In this document: one piece after another, positions 1-13,257 of the stretch | How positions within the stretch are numbered: position 1 is the first letter of the stretch | Layout of the letters: every line of letters starts with the position of its first letter | Origin: Serratia rhizosphaerae | Lineage (GTDB): Bacteria > Pseudomonadota > Gammaproteobacteria > Enterobacterales > Enterobacteriaceae | Length of the DNA stretch: 64,000 nucleotides | Assembly: GCF_009817885.1 (NCBI RefSeq) | Contig: NZ_CP041764.1 | Location: 2,170,001-2,234,000 of the forward strand | Reading direction: 5' to 3' | The notes under the pieces: model-generated | The model's database searches: none | Seen by the model: only the letters and a program-made list of their open reading frames with translations | Told to the model about the DNA's origin: nothing | Program-made: the position numbers and the translations under genes

Positions 1-1
1 G

Positions 2-910
2 AAGTCGCTGATTGCGCTGCTGGTGCTGATCGCCGTGGTGTCGTCCATGAGCCCGAACTTTTTCACGCTCAATAACCTGTTTAACATTCTGCAGCAGACC
101 TCGGTCAACGCCATCATGGCGGTAGGGATGACGCTGGTGATCCTGACTTCCGGTATCGATCTGTCGGTGGGATCGCTGCTGGCGCTAACCGGCGCGGTGG
201 CGGCCTCGATCGTTGGCCTGGAAGTCAACGCTCTGGTGGCGGTTGCTGCGGCGCTGGCGCTGGGGGCCGCGGTCGGCGCCTGTACTGGCGTTATCGTCGC
301 CAAAGGTAAGGTGCAGGCGTTTATCGCCACTTTGGTGATGATGCTGCTGCTACGCGGCGTCACCATGGTTTACACCAACGGCAGCCCGGTGAATACCGGC
401 TTTACCGATGTGGCCGACGCGTTTGGCTGGTTCGGCATCGGCCGTCCGCTGGGCGTGCCTACGCCGATCTGGATTATGGCGATGGTGTTTATTGCCGTCT
501 GGTACATACTGCAACATACCCGTCTGGGCCGCTACATCTACGCGCTGGGAGGCAATGAAGCGGCGACGCGCCTGTCCGGTATCAGCGTAGATCGGGTCAA
601 AATCATCGTGTATTCACTGTGCGGCCTGCTGGCGGCGCTGGCCGGGGTGATTGAAGTCGCACGCCTGTCTTCGGCGCAGCCTACCGCCGGCACCGGTTAT
701 GAACTGGACGCCATTGCCGCCGTAGTACTGGGCGGCACCAGCCTGGCCGGTGGCAAGGGGCGTATCGTCGGCACTCTGATCGGCGCGCTGATCCTCGGCT
801 TCCTGAATAACGGACTGAATCTGCTGGGTGTTTCTTCCTACTACCAAATGATCGTCAAGGCGGTGGTGATACTGCTGGCGGTACTGGTAGACAATAAAAG
901 CAACAAGTAA
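2..910 (+). CDS. rbsC: Ribose ABC transporter permease RbsC (5' end outside window)
   Basis: Inner-membrane permease of the high-affinity ribose importer, working with RbsA (ATPase, not in the window) and RbsB. The reading frame is open from the first bases of the window, so the N-terminus is cut off; GTG at 23 is internal, not the start. The visible protein is a chain of hydrophobic segments and is nearly identical to E. coli RbsC as I recall it, including the stretches LTSGIDLSVGSLLAL and GGTSLAGGKGRIVGT. It ends 24 bases before rbsB, as in the rbsDACBKR operon. The identification is secure; only the missing start is uncertain. Confidence 0.97.
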   Translation, partial: KSLIALLVLIAVVSSMSPNFFTLNNLFNILQQTSVNAIMAVGMTLVILTSGIDLSVGSLLALTGAVAASIVGLEVNALVAVAAALALGAAVGACTGVIVAKGKVQAFIATLVMMLLLRGVTMVYTNGSPVNTGFTDVADAFGWFGIGRPLGVPTPIWIMAMVFIAVWYILQHTRLGRYIYALGGNEAATRLSGISVDRVKIIVYSLCGLLAALAGVIEVARLSSAQPTAGTGYELDAIAAVVLGGTSLAGGKGRIVGTLIGALILGFLNNGLNLLGVSSYYQMIVKAVVILLAVLVDNKSNK

Positions 911-934
911 CCTCCCCCTACAGGAATAATGACC

Positions 935-1822
935 ATGAAAATGAAAAAAGTAACGATGCTGGTTTCCGCGGTGGCGCTCAGCGCTACCCTGAGCGCCAAT
1001 GCGTTGGCGAAAGACACCATCGCGCTGGTGGTCTCTACGCTGAATAACCCGTTCTTCGTGTCGATGAAGGATGGCGCGCAGCAGGAAGCCAACAAGCTGG
1101 GTTATAAGTTGGTGGTGCTGGATTCGCAGAATAACCCGGCGAAAGAGTTGGCCAACGTACAGGATCTGATGGTACAGAATCCAAAAATGCTGTTGATCAA
1201 CCCGACGGATTCCGATGCGGTCGGTAATGCGATTAAAATGGCCAACCAGGCGAAAATTCCGGTCATTACGCTGGATCGCGTGGCGTCCAAAGGCGAGGTG
1301 GTCAGCCATATCGCGTCCGATAACCGCGTCGGCGGTAAAATGGCCGGCGACTTTATTGCCGACAAAGTCGGCGCGGACGCCAAAGTGATCCAGCTGGAGG
1401 GCATTGCCGGCACCTCTGCCGCCCGTGAGCGCGGCGAAGGCTTCAAACAGTCGCAGGCGCAGCACAAGTTTAAGCTGTTGGGCAGCCAACCGGCGGATTT
1501 TGACCGCACCAAGGGGCTGAACGTGATGCAGAACCTGCTTACGGCGCACCCGGACGTGCAGGCGGTGTTCGCCCAGAACGATGAAATGGCGCTGGGCGCA
1601 CTGCGCGCGCTGCAAACCGCCGGGAAAAGCGACGTGATCGTCGTCGGCTTTGACGGCACCGCCGACGGCGTTAAAGCGGTTGAGAGCGGCAAGCTGGCGG
1701 CAACGGTAGCGCAGCGTCCCGATCAAATCGGCGTTATCGGCGTAGAAACCGCCGATAAAGTGCTGAAAGGCGAAAAAGTGGCGGCAACCATTCCGGTTGA
1801 TTTGAAACTGGTCACCCAATAA
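935..1822 (+). CDS. rbsB: Periplasmic ribose-binding protein RbsB
   Basis: Binds ribose in the periplasm and delivers it to RbsAC; in E. coli it also serves the Trg chemoreceptor. It has a typical Sec signal peptide (Lys-rich start, hydrophobic core, cleavage near ANALA-KDTIAL) followed by the periplasmic-binding-protein fold with the characteristic stretch STLNNPFFVSMKDGAQ. Two in-frame ATGs exist at 929 and 935. I chose 935 because it leaves about 9 bases after the CAGGAA ribosome site at 921-926 and gives the same N-terminal length as E. coli RbsB; 929 would leave only about 2. Third gene of the rbs operon visible here. Confidence 0.96.
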   Translation: MKMKKVTMLVSAVALSATLSANALAKDTIALVVSTLNNPFFVSMKDGAQQEANKLGYKLVVLDSQNNPAKELANVQDLMVQNPKMLLINPTDSDAVGNAIKMANQAKIPVITLDRVASKGEVVSHIASDNRVGGKMAGDFIADKVGADAKVIQLEGIAGTSAARERGEGFKQSQAQHKFKLLGSQPADFDRTKGLNVMQNLLTAHPDVQAVFAQNDEMALGALRALQTAGKSDVIVVGFDGTADGVKAVESGKLAATVAQRPDQIGVIGVETADKVLKGEKVAATIPVDLKLVTQ

Positions 1823-1884
1823 GAGTCATACCCGCGCCATCGGAACAGACGTGCCGATGGCGCGCAGTTAAAGGAATCCATGCG

Positions 1885-2811
1885 ATGGAAACAGGAAAAC
1901 TGGTGGTGCTGGGCAGCATCAATGCCGACCATATCCTTAATATTGAGCAATTTCCCCGTCCGGGCGAAACGGTGATCGGGAAACAGTATAAGGTGGCGTT
2001 CGGCGGCAAAGGGGCCAACCAGGCGGTGGCCGCTGGCCGCAGCGGCGCCGATATTGCGTTTATTGCCTGTGTGGGCGCCGACGACGTTGGCGAACGGGTT
2101 CGCCGGCAACTGGCGACCGATCGCGTTGATACGCAATCCATCGAAGCCGTTGAAAACTGCACCACCGGCGTGGCGCTTATCTTCGTCAATGGCGAAGGTG
2201 AAAACGTGATCGGCATTGATGCCGGAGCCAATGCGGCATTGACGCCGAATTATCTGGCGCGCTATCAGCAGCGGGTGATCGATGCCGACGCCGTGCTGAT
2301 GCAGCTTGAATCACCGCTCGATACGGTGATCGCCGCTGCGCGTCTGGCCAAACAGCATCAGACGCGGGTGATCCTCAACCCGGCACCGGCGCGTGAATTG
2401 CCGGATGAGCTGCTGGCGATGCTGGATATGATCACGCCCAATGAAACCGAAGCCGAGCGCCTGACCGGTATTGCGGTGGGCAATGAACAGGATGCCGCGC
2501 GTGCGGCACAGGCGCTGCATCAAAAAGGCATTGATACGGTGCTGATTACACTCGGCAGCCGCGGCGTGTGGTTGAGCGAACGCGGCGAGGGCAAATTGGT
2601 ACCGGCCTTTAAGGTTGAGGCGGTTGATACCATTGCCGCTGGCGATACTTTTAACGGCGCGTTGCTGACGGCGCTGCTGGAAGGCAAAACGATGCAGGAG
2701 GCCGTACGTTTCGGCCATGCCGCCGCGGCGATCGCCGTCACGCGTCCGGGGGCTCAGCCTTCCGTGCCCTGGCGTGAAGAGATAGACGCCTTTTTGCAAC
2801 GGCAGGAGTAA
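1885..2811 (+). CDS. rbsK: Ribokinase RbsK
   Basis: Phosphorylates D-ribose to ribose-5-phosphate in the cytoplasm, the step that traps imported ribose. 308 residues, PfkB/ribokinase family. The N-terminal substrate motif GGKGANQAVAAGR lies near residue 39, and the C-terminal signature AAGDTFNGALL supplies the catalytic Asp. A ribosome site (AAAGGAA) precedes ATG 1885; the nearby ATG at 1880 is out of frame. It sits 62 bases after rbsB and 4 bases before rbsR, consistent with one operon. Confidence 0.96.
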   Translation: METGKLVVLGSINADHILNIEQFPRPGETVIGKQYKVAFGGKGANQAVAAGRSGADIAFIACVGADDVGERVRRQLATDRVDTQSIEAVENCTTGVALIFVNGEGENVIGIDAGANAALTPNYLARYQQRVIDADAVLMQLESPLDTVIAAARLAKQHQTRVILNPAPARELPDELLAMLDMITPNETEAERLTGIAVGNEQDAARAAQALHQKGIDTVLITLGSRGVWLSERGEGKLVPAFKVEAVDTIAAGDTFNGALLTALLEGKTMQEAVRFGHAAAAIAVTRPGAQPSVPWREEIDAFLQRQE

Positions 2812-2815
2812 GTTT

Positions 2816-3820
2816 TTGGCCACCATGAAAGATGTCGCCCGTCTGGCGGGCGTATCAACCTCTACCGTATCGCACGTCATCAATAACAACCGTTTTGTCA
2901 GCGACGCGGTGCGAGACAAAGTGATGGCGGCGGTTGAGCAGTTGAACTACGCGCCGTCGGCGCTGGCGCGCAGCCTGAAGCTCAAACAGACGCATACCAT
3001 CGGTATGCTGGTGACCGCCAGCAATAACCCGTTTTACGCCGAAGTGGTGCGCGGCGTGGAACGCAGCTGTTACGAACGTGGCTATAGCCTGATTCTGTGT
3101 AACACCGAGGAAGATGCGGCGCGGATGAACCGCAGCATGGAAACGCTGTTGCAAAAACGTGTCGACGGCCTGTTGGTCATGTGCACCGAAAACCATCGGC
3201 CGTCGCCGGCGAACCTGAGCCGTTATCCGTCACTGCCCATTGTGATGATGGACTGGGCGCCTTTTGAAGGGGCGAATGACATTATTCAGGACAACTCGCT
3301 GCTCGGTGGTGAAATGGCTACGCAACATTTGATCGCCCGCGGCTACCGGCAGATTGCCTGCATTGCCGGGCCGCAGGATAAAACCACCGCGCGCAACCGT
3401 CTGGAAGGTTACCGCCGCGCGATGCGGCAGGCGGGGTTGCCGATCCCAGCGGGCTATGAAGTGCATTGTGACTTTGAGTTTGAAGGCGGCGTTCGCGCCA
3501 TGCAGCAACTGCTCGCCTTGCCGGCACCGCCGCATGCGGTGTTTGCCGGTAATGACGCGGTGGCGGTCGGCGTGTATCAGGCGCTGTTCCAGGCCGGACT
3601 GCGTGTGCCGCAGGATATGGCGGTGATGGGGTATGACGATATAGAACTGGCGAAATATCTGGCGCCGCCGTTAAGCACCATTCATCAGCCGAAAGACTCT
3701 CTGGGAGAGCTGGCGATCGATGCGTTGATCAATCGCCTGCAGAACCCACAGCGCGCGGCACAGGTGATGGTGTTGACCCCGGAGCTGGTGGAGCGCGCCT
3801 CGGTCGGCCAACTCAACTGA
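2816..3820 (+). CDS. rbsR: Ribose operon repressor RbsR (TTG start)
   Basis: LacI-family repressor of the ribose operon: an N-terminal helix-turn-helix at about residues 4-23 (MKDVARLAGVSTSTVSHVIN), then a sugar-binding periplasmic-binding-like domain. 334 residues. The start is read as TTG 2816: AGGAG at 2804-2808 is 7 bases upstream and the resulting N-terminus (MATMKDVARLAG) matches E. coli RbsR; the in-frame ATG at 2825 would be too far from that site. The stop overlaps the stop of the opposing hsrA by 8 bases, leaving no room for a terminator between them. Confidence 0.95.
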   Translation: MATMKDVARLAGVSTSTVSHVINNNRFVSDAVRDKVMAAVEQLNYAPSALARSLKLKQTHTIGMLVTASNNPFYAEVVRGVERSCYERGYSLILCNTEEDAARMNRSMETLLQKRVDGLLVMCTENHRPSPANLSRYPSLPIVMMDWAPFEGANDIIQDNSLLGGEMATQHLIARGYRQIACIAGPQDKTTARNRLEGYRRAMRQAGLPIPAGYEVHCDFEFEGGVRAMQQLLALPAPPHAVFAGNDAVAVGVYQALFQAGLRVPQDMAVMGYDDIELAKYLAPPLSTIHQPKDSLGELAIDALINRLQNPQRAAQVMVLTPELVERASVGQLN

Positions 3821-5219
3821 CTTTGGCGCGTTTCTCCTTGCCGGTGATCAAATTGCGGCCGTCTTTTTTGCGCAGCAGCATAAAGACCAGCGCGGAGACG
3901 GCGCTGACGATACCCATGGTAATAAAGGTATAGTGGAAGTGGTCGATAATGGTGCCCAGCGACAGTGAATCATAAAAGCGCAAAACCGCCGCGCTGACGG
4001 CCACGCCGAAACTGATGGAAAGCTGCTGGGTTACCGCCAGCACGCTGTTGCCTGAGCTGGCGTTGGCGTCGCTAAGATCGCCCAGGCTGATGGTATTCAT
4101 CGCCGTAAACTGGGTCGACATCGCCATCCCCAGTAAAAATAGCGGAATAATCAGCAGCCACAGCGGCATCCCCGGACTTTGCAGCGCAAACTGCGCAATC
4201 AACACGCCGATAATCACCGTAACGCCAACCAGCGTACTGCGGTAACCGAACCAGCGCAGCACCTGAGAAACGGTCGATTTAGCCAGCAGCGAGCCAATGG
4301 CGGTCGGCGCCATCATACAGCCGGCAATAATCGCCGAGTAACCGAAGCCAACCTGCAGCATCAGCGGCATCAAAAAGGGAATACAGCCGGTGCCAAGGCG
4401 TGAGGCTACGTTGCCGGCAATGCCGACAGAGAAGGTGCGCGTCTTGAATAAGTCCAGGCCAATCAACGGTTGCGCATGGCGGCGGGCATGGGCGATATAG
4501 CCTGCCAGCATCACAAACCCGCCCAAAAATACGCCCAGCGAGATATAGCTGGCCAGCACGCGTTCGCCGAACAGCTCCAGGCCGGTCGATATCATCACCA
4601 GACTTAATCCGAACAGCATAAAGCCGAGAAAATCAAACGGCCGTTTTGGCGTGGTGAAGTCCGGCATATATTTGCGCGCGTACAGAATGCCGAGCAGGCC
4701 GATAGGGATATTAATCAGGAAAATCCAGTGCCAGGTGGCGTAGGTCACCAGCCAACCGCCGAGCATCGGGCCGAGGATCGGCCCCACCAGACCGGGCATG
4801 GTGACAAAGTTGAGTACCGGCAGCAGTTGGCTGCGCGGGTAGGCGCGCAGTAGCGCCAGTCGCGCCACCGGCATCATCATCGCTCCGCCGATGCCCTGAA
4901 TAACGCGGGATATGACCAGGAAACTGAGGTTGGGGGAGAGCGCGCACAGCAGTGACCCCAACGTAAACAGCGAAACGGCAAAGATAAACACCCGCCGCGT
5001 GCCGAAGCGGTCGGCCAGCCAGCCGCTCACCGGAATAAGCATGGCGACGGTCAGGGTATAGCTGATGACCGCCGACTGCATGGCCAGCGGCGAACGTTCC
5101 AGGCTATGGGCGATCGCCGGTAACGCGGTGTTGAGAATGGTGGCGTCCAGCGCCTGCATAAAGAACGCCATAGCGGCTATCCAGGGCAACCCTGCCATAC
5201 TGCGCGCGTTTTTCGTCAT
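3813..5219 (-). CDS. hsrA: MFS drug:proton antiporter HsrA (YieO), DHA2 family
   Basis: Multidrug-type efflux protein of the major facilitator superfamily (14-helix DHA2 group) in the inner membrane. The 468-residue protein is hydrophobic throughout and carries the family loop GWLADRFGTRRVF after helix 2 and a GxxxGPILGPMLGG motif C. It resembles E. coli HsrA along its whole length. An upstream in-frame start at 5297 would add a hydrophilic 26-residue stub overlapping yieP; ATG 5219 is preferred because it has a CAGGAAA ribosome site and the family N-terminus. It lies 35 bases after yieP and is probably co-transcribed with it. The natural substrate is unknown. Confidence 0.93.
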   Translation of the reverse strand: MTKNARSMAGLPWIAAMAFFMQALDATILNTALPAIAHSLERSPLAMQSAVISYTLTVAMLIPVSGWLADRFGTRRVFIFAVSLFTLGSLLCALSPNLSFLVISRVIQGIGGAMMMPVARLALLRAYPRSQLLPVLNFVTMPGLVGPILGPMLGGWLVTYATWHWIFLINIPIGLLGILYARKYMPDFTTPKRPFDFLGFMLFGLSLVMISTGLELFGERVLASYISLGVFLGGFVMLAGYIAHARRHAQPLIGLDLFKTRTFSVGIAGNVASRLGTGCIPFLMPLMLQVGFGYSAIIAGCMMAPTAIGSLLAKSTVSQVLRWFGYRSTLVGVTVIIGVLIAQFALQSPGMPLWLLIIPLFLLGMAMSTQFTAMNTISLGDLSDANASSGNSVLAVTQQLSISFGVAVSAAVLRFYDSLSLGTIIDHFHYTFITMGIVSAVSALVFMLLRKKDGRNLITGKEKRAKVS

Positions 5220-5254
5220 TATTTTCCTGTTTAATCCTGGGTGAATCCTTTCTT

Positions 5255-5956
5255 CTATATAGAAGAGGGATTTTTTTTGCTTAACAGTATCTGGCATGCC
5301 TTAAAGGAGGCCTGAGCGTCTTTGGCCAATATGGCGTCGACAATATCCTGGTGCTGCTGCAGCTTGATCACTTCATTATTGGTTATCGCCCTGAAATAGC
5401 TCTGGTATACGGAACTGAACAGATTAGAGAACGAGATCAGGAAAGGGTTGCCGCTGGAGGCATAAATTAACTGGTGGTATTGCGTGTCCACCTGTATCCA
5501 GCGTTCGCGGTCAAAATCATCGTGCAGGGCGCGCATTTCCGCCATCAGCGCCGTCAGCAGTGCTCTTTGTTCACCGTCTGCCTGTATGGCGGCCAGTGAA
5601 CAGGCCTGCGGCTCCAGCGACGTACGCAGAATAAGGAAGTGCTGCATGACCTGATCGAAGTTTTCCCGCGTCATCCACCAGGTCAGCAGCTCCTGGTCGA
5701 GGAAGTTCCAATGGTTTTGCGGCATCACCCGCGTCCCGATGCGCGGTCGCGGCAGCAGCATGCCTTTGGCCGCCAATATTTTTACCGCTTCCCGTACGGC
5801 GGTGCGGCTGACGCCAAATGTTTCTCCCAGTTCCATTTCACCGGGCAGAATACTGCCCGCTTTAAATTCGCCGGCCAGAATCTGTTGGCCGAGTTTTTCT
5901 GCCAGTAAATAAGAAAGATTGCGTTGTGCGGCCTGTTGTTGAGCATCTAATTGCAT
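5255..5956 (-). CDS. yieP: GntR-family (FadR subfamily) regulator YieP
   Basis: DNA-binding regulator of 233 residues: an N-terminal winged helix-turn-helix (LGETFGVSRTAVREAVK, about residues 48-64) and a C-terminal all-helical FadR/FCD-type ligand domain. It matches E. coli YieP over its length. First gene of the yieP-hsrA pair, so it may regulate hsrA and itself; that is inference. In E. coli K-12 the same pair lies immediately upstream of rrnC, and here it likewise adjoins an rRNA operon. Confidence 0.92.
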   Translation of the reverse strand: MQLDAQQQAAQRNLSYLLAEKLGQQILAGEFKAGSILPGEMELGETFGVSRTAVREAVKILAAKGMLLPRPRIGTRVMPQNHWNFLDQELLTWWMTRENFDQVMQHFLILRTSLEPQACSLAAIQADGEQRALLTALMAEMRALHDDFDRERWIQVDTQYHQLIYASSGNPFLISFSNLFSSVYQSYFRAITNNEVIKLQQHQDIVDAILAKDAQASFKACQILLSKKNPSSI

Positions 5957-6110
5957 GGCTGCGGGTCCTTGGCTTACGTCGTTACTCTTATTTTACTCTA
6001 CTGAGCGCGGGGTTTTATGGCTGTTTGTCGGAAAAAGTGATGTAAAAATGCGCTTTTTAGCCCCTTTTGCTGAAAAATAACGCAGTTGAAAAGTTTTTTG
6101 AAATTAGGGG

Positions 6111-6138
6111 TTGCGGCGTTCTGAGAACTCCCTATAAT
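6111..6138 (+). promoter_or_regulatory. rRNA operon promoter P1
   Basis: -35 TTGCGG (6111-6116) and -10 TATAAT (6133-6138) with a 16-base spacer, followed by a GC-rich discriminator (GCGCCTCCACTG) typical of stringently controlled enterobacterial rrn P1 promoters. The A/T-rich stretch 6070-6108 upstream looks like an UP element. Confidence 0.88.
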
Positions 6139-6207
6139 GCGCCTCCACTGACCGGGAACAACGACTGACAAGCCGCCGGGTCAGCGAGAAGAAAGCGAAA
6201 TAAACGC

Positions 6208-6235
6208 TTGACTCTCCGGGCGAAAAGCGTAGTAT
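6208..6235 (+). promoter_or_regulatory. rRNA operon promoter P2
   Basis: -35 TTGACT (6208-6213) and -10 TAGTAT (6230-6235) with a 16-base spacer, about 97 bases downstream of P1, the usual P1-P2 distance. Confidence 0.8.
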
Positions 6236-6270
6236 ACGCAGCCCGCGCCGATGAGAATTATCTCCGGCGA

Positions 6271-6283
6271 TGCTCTTTAACAA
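6271..6283 (+). promoter_or_regulatory. rrn boxA antitermination site (leader)
   Basis: TGCTCTTTAACAA is the enterobacterial rrn boxA where NusB/NusE assemble the antitermination complex. A second copy occurs in the 16S-23S spacer at about 8212-8225. Confidence 0.88.
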
Positions 6284-6434
6284 TTTATCAGACAATCTGT
6301 GTGGGCACTCACAAGACGATATCCAGCATCTTCGGATGCAAAAAAAATATCAAGTCTTGAAGAGTGACTAACTGAAGTAAAATTCATGCAGTAAATCTTT
6401 GAGCAACAGCTATTAACTTAGCGAATCAAGCTTT

Positions 6435-7976
<1,542 letters not shown>

Positions 7977-8063
7977 CCTAAAGATATCCTGACTGTGCAG
8001 TGTCCACACAGATTGTCTGATGAAAAGAACGAGCAAAGCGTCTGCGAAGCCGACATATACCGT

Positions 8064-8139
8064 GTCCCCTTCGTCTAGAGGCCTAGGACACCGCCCTTTC
8101 ACGGCGGTAACAGGGGTTCGAATCCCCTAGGGGACGCCA
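8064..8139 (+). tRNA. gltT: tRNA-Glu (anticodon TTC)
   Basis: 76 bases with the full cloverleaf: acceptor GTCCCCT pairing with AGGGGAC, anticodon TTC in the loop CTTTCAC, T-loop GGTTCGAATCC and encoded CCA. It is the only tRNA in the 16S-23S spacer, so this is the Glu-type rather than the Ile/Ala-type operon. The gene symbol is generic; the copy letter cannot be told from this window. Confidence 0.97.
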
Positions 8140-8360
8140 TTTGCTGATATCGGGTGAAAGACGGTATCAAACGATATCTCAAAACTGACTTGCGAGTCAT
8201 GTTTGAGATATTTGCTCTTTAACAATCTGGAACAAGCTGAAAATTGAAACATGGCAGCTGAAACTTGTCCCCCGTAGAAGTTCGGGATGAGGAGTAACCT
8301 GTCATAGAGTCTCTCAAATGTAGCAATGCGACGATGTCGAAAGACACCTTCGGGTTGTGA

Positions 8361-11268
<2,908 letters not shown>

Positions 11269-11445
11269 ACAACACCGAAGGTGTTTTAGAGACGGATGAC
11301 AAAATCGTCGGGAACGATTTTGAACAACGCGGAGCGTTGGCCCCGAAGGGGTGAGTATCAGGATGATACGAATAATTTTCAGCGAAGTTCCGAGATTGGA
11401 TTGACTGGCAGCGTGAATGCGCTGCGGGTTGATTGAAACAGAATT

Positions 11446-11565
11446 TGCCTGGCGGCAATAGCGCGGTGGTCCCACCTGACCCCATGCCGAACTCAGAAGT
11501 GAAACGCCGTAGCGCCGATGGTAGTGTGGGGTCTCCCCATGCGAGAGTAGGACACTGCCAGGCAT
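11446..11565 (+). rRNA. rrf: 5S ribosomal RNA
   Basis: 120 bases from TGCCTGGCGGC to CTGCCAGGCAT; the ends form the terminal helix, and the loop sequence CCCATGCCGAACTCAGAAGT is the conserved enterobacterial one. No tRNA follows it. Confidence 0.97.
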
Positions 11566-11577
11566 AAAACAAAGTAG

Positions 11578-11606
11578 AAAGCCTCATGCGAAAGCATGAG
11601 GCTTTT
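11578..11606 (+). terminator. rrn operon terminator
   Basis: Inverted repeat AAGCCTCATGC / GCATGAGGCTT with a GAAA-type loop followed by a T run; rho-independent terminator about 14 bases after 5S. Confidence 0.9.
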
Positions 11607-11655
11607 TGCGTTTGGTCAGAAAAAATAAAAAAGCAGGCAATCATTGCCTGCAGGT

Positions 11656-12168
11656 TTATTTATTCAGCCAGCTAACAATAAAATCGGCAATTCTCGCCGG
11701 ATCGTTGATATCAAGTTGGGTGCCGGCAAAATCAAGCGTACGATCGCCGGCCACTGCAATCACATGGTTATCCAGCATATATTCGAACGGTCGACCTATT
11801 TCTTCACGGTAGAGGATGATTTTACTTATTGGCTCATGTTTAAAGCCTTCAACCAAAATGAGATCGACATTATTGTGATCGAAGCGGCTTGCCAGATAGT
11901 GAAGGTCTAGCGGTTGCTGTTCCGGGGTTTCCGTCATCAGCGCCCAGCGGCGATCGCTGGCGACCAGGGTTTGATCGGCCCCCGCCTTACGGAGTTCATA
12001 ACTATCCTTTCCTGGCGTATCGATATCCATATCATGATGGGTATGCTTTATCAGCCCGACCCTGATGCGTTTTTCTCGCAGCAGCGGGATTAGCTGCTTG
12101 AGTAGCGTGGTCTTGCCGGTGCCGCTATAAGCGGCAATCGCCAGCAGCGGCGTGGTGAACTTAGTCAT
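11656..12168 (-). CDS. mobB: Molybdopterin-guanine dinucleotide biosynthesis adaptor MobB
   Basis: GTP-binding accessory protein for guanine dinucleotide attachment to molybdopterin. 170 residues with a P-loop (YSGTGKTTLL, about residues 14-23), then HTHHDMDIDTPGKDS and LVEGFKHE, all hallmark MobB segments. The start is set at ATG 12168, overlapping the end of mobA by 8 bases (ATGACTAA); the longer in-frame extension to 12207 lies within mobA and is not seen in E. coli MobB. Second gene of the mobA-mobB pair; supports Mo-bisMGD enzymes such as nitrate reductase and formate dehydrogenase. Confidence 0.94.
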   Translation of the reverse strand: MTKFTTPLLAIAAYSGTGKTTLLKQLIPLLREKRIRVGLIKHTHHDMDIDTPGKDSYELRKAGADQTLVASDRRWALMTETPEQQPLDLHYLASRFDHNNVDLILVEGFKHEPISKIILYREEIGRPFEYMLDNHVIAVAGDRTLDFAGTQLDINDPARIADFIVSWLNK

Positions 12169-12754
12169 TGCTGAGCCCCTTCTCCTGCTGCCAGCGCCGG
12201 CAGTCATCGGGAGTATTCAGGTTCTGAAAGGCATGAGATCGATCGTTGAATACCACCTGCTTGGCGGCAACCTCTTTAAGGAACAGCATCAGCTTACGTT
12301 CTCCCCGCGCTAAATACTCGGCCAAATGCGGCGCCAGGCTTGCATGCAGCAACGCCAGCGTTGGGTGCGCGCGCTCACCGTCGCTGGCATAGGCAGCTAA
12401 TGCCTGTTGCTTGCCTTGCCATAACGTCTCAACCAGCGTGAGCGGTAAATCGGGCACGTCACAGGGGACAAAGGCCACCCAGTCGGTTTTTGCCGACCGT
12501 AAGCCGGCCAGCATGCCAGCCAGCGGCCCAGCGAAATCTGTCGTCAGATCGCCGACCACTGGCAAACCGCTCTGTTGGTAAACTTCCTGATTACGATTAG
12601 CGCTGATGATAACGGTGCCAACCTGTGGCGCCAGACGCGCGAGCGCATAGCGATAAAGCGGGAGTCCGCCAAGCGAGATTAATCCCTTATCTTCCCCTCC
12701 CATACGTGTGGCTCTGCCGCCTGCCAGGATTACTCCGGTTATATCTATGTGCAT
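12161..12754 (-). CDS. mobA: Molybdenum cofactor guanylyltransferase MobA
   Basis: Transfers GMP from GTP to molybdopterin to make the MGD cofactor. 197 residues, nucleotidyltransferase fold with the signature LAGGRATRMGGEDKGL near the N-terminus, the metal-binding PCDVPD stretch near residue 95 and a C-terminal NLNTPDDCRRWQ. First gene of the mobA-mobB unit on the minus strand. Its other neighbour, yihD, is transcribed divergently, as in E. coli. Confidence 0.94.
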   Translation of the reverse strand: MHIDITGVILAGGRATRMGGEDKGLISLGGLPLYRYALARLAPQVGTVIISANRNQEVYQQSGLPVVGDLTTDFAGPLAGMLAGLRSAKTDWVAFVPCDVPDLPLTLVETLWQGKQQALAAYASDGERAHPTLALLHASLAPHLAEYLARGERKLMLFLKEVAAKQVVFNDRSHAFQNLNTPDDCRRWQQEKGLSND

Positions 12755-12903
12755 AACACCATTCCTTCTTGAAGCCTGCGCCCTGATTGTAGCGCTAAAG
12801 CTACCCGGACATCAGGATTTACCTTTATTGACAAGCTGTTCCTTTCCCTGTGCTGACAAGCCTGCTACTTTGTGGGTTTATTAACTTCATTGGACGAATG
12901 AGT

Positions 12904-13173
12904 ATGAAAACGCATCGCGTGGATGAATTGATTGAGCTATTGCATCCGGCCTGGCAGGAACAGCCCGACCTCAATCTGATGCAGTTTCTGCAAAAGCTGG
13001 CGCAGGAAGCGGGTTTCCAGGGCAATTTGGCCGAGTTAAGCGATGATATTTTAATTTATCATCTGAAAATGCGCGGCAGCGCCGCGACGGAACAGATCCC
13101 CGGCCTGAAAAAAGACTACGAAGAAGATTTCAAAACGGCATTATTGCGCGCTCGCGGCGTGATTAAGGATTAG
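12904..13173 (+). CDS. yihD: Conserved hypothetical protein YihD (DUF1040)
   Basis: An 89-residue cytoplasmic protein matching E. coli YihD nearly end to end (for example NLMQFLQKLAQEAGF and KDYEEDFKTALLRARGVIK). The start is ATG 12904, giving the family length; the ATG at 12898 would add two residues, and longer upstream extensions are not family-like. Molecular function is not established. It lies 84 bases before srkA and divergent from mobA. Confidence 0.9.
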   Translation: MKTHRVDELIELLHPAWQEQPDLNLMQFLQKLAQEAGFQGNLAELSDDILIYHLKMRGSAATEQIPGLKKDYEEDFKTALLRARGVIKD

Positions 13174-13257
13174 CTTTGCTGCGGTGCAGGGGCATCTGAT
13201 GCTACTATTTTTCATTCCCGGCCCCCGTGCTGTCATCAGGCTAAAATGAATGTTGTT

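Noticed and set aside
614..1819. 401-codon open frame on the minus strand opposite rbsC/rbsB
   Set aside because: It lies antisense to two clearly identified genes, has His/Gln/Arg-rich low-complexity translation typical of shadow frames in GC-rich DNA, and no ribosome site.
7977..8360. tRNA-Ile and tRNA-Ala in the 16S-23S spacer, as expected from the rrnA-type right flank
   Set aside because: Only tRNA-Glu(TTC) is present; the rest of the spacer holds processing stems and a boxA.
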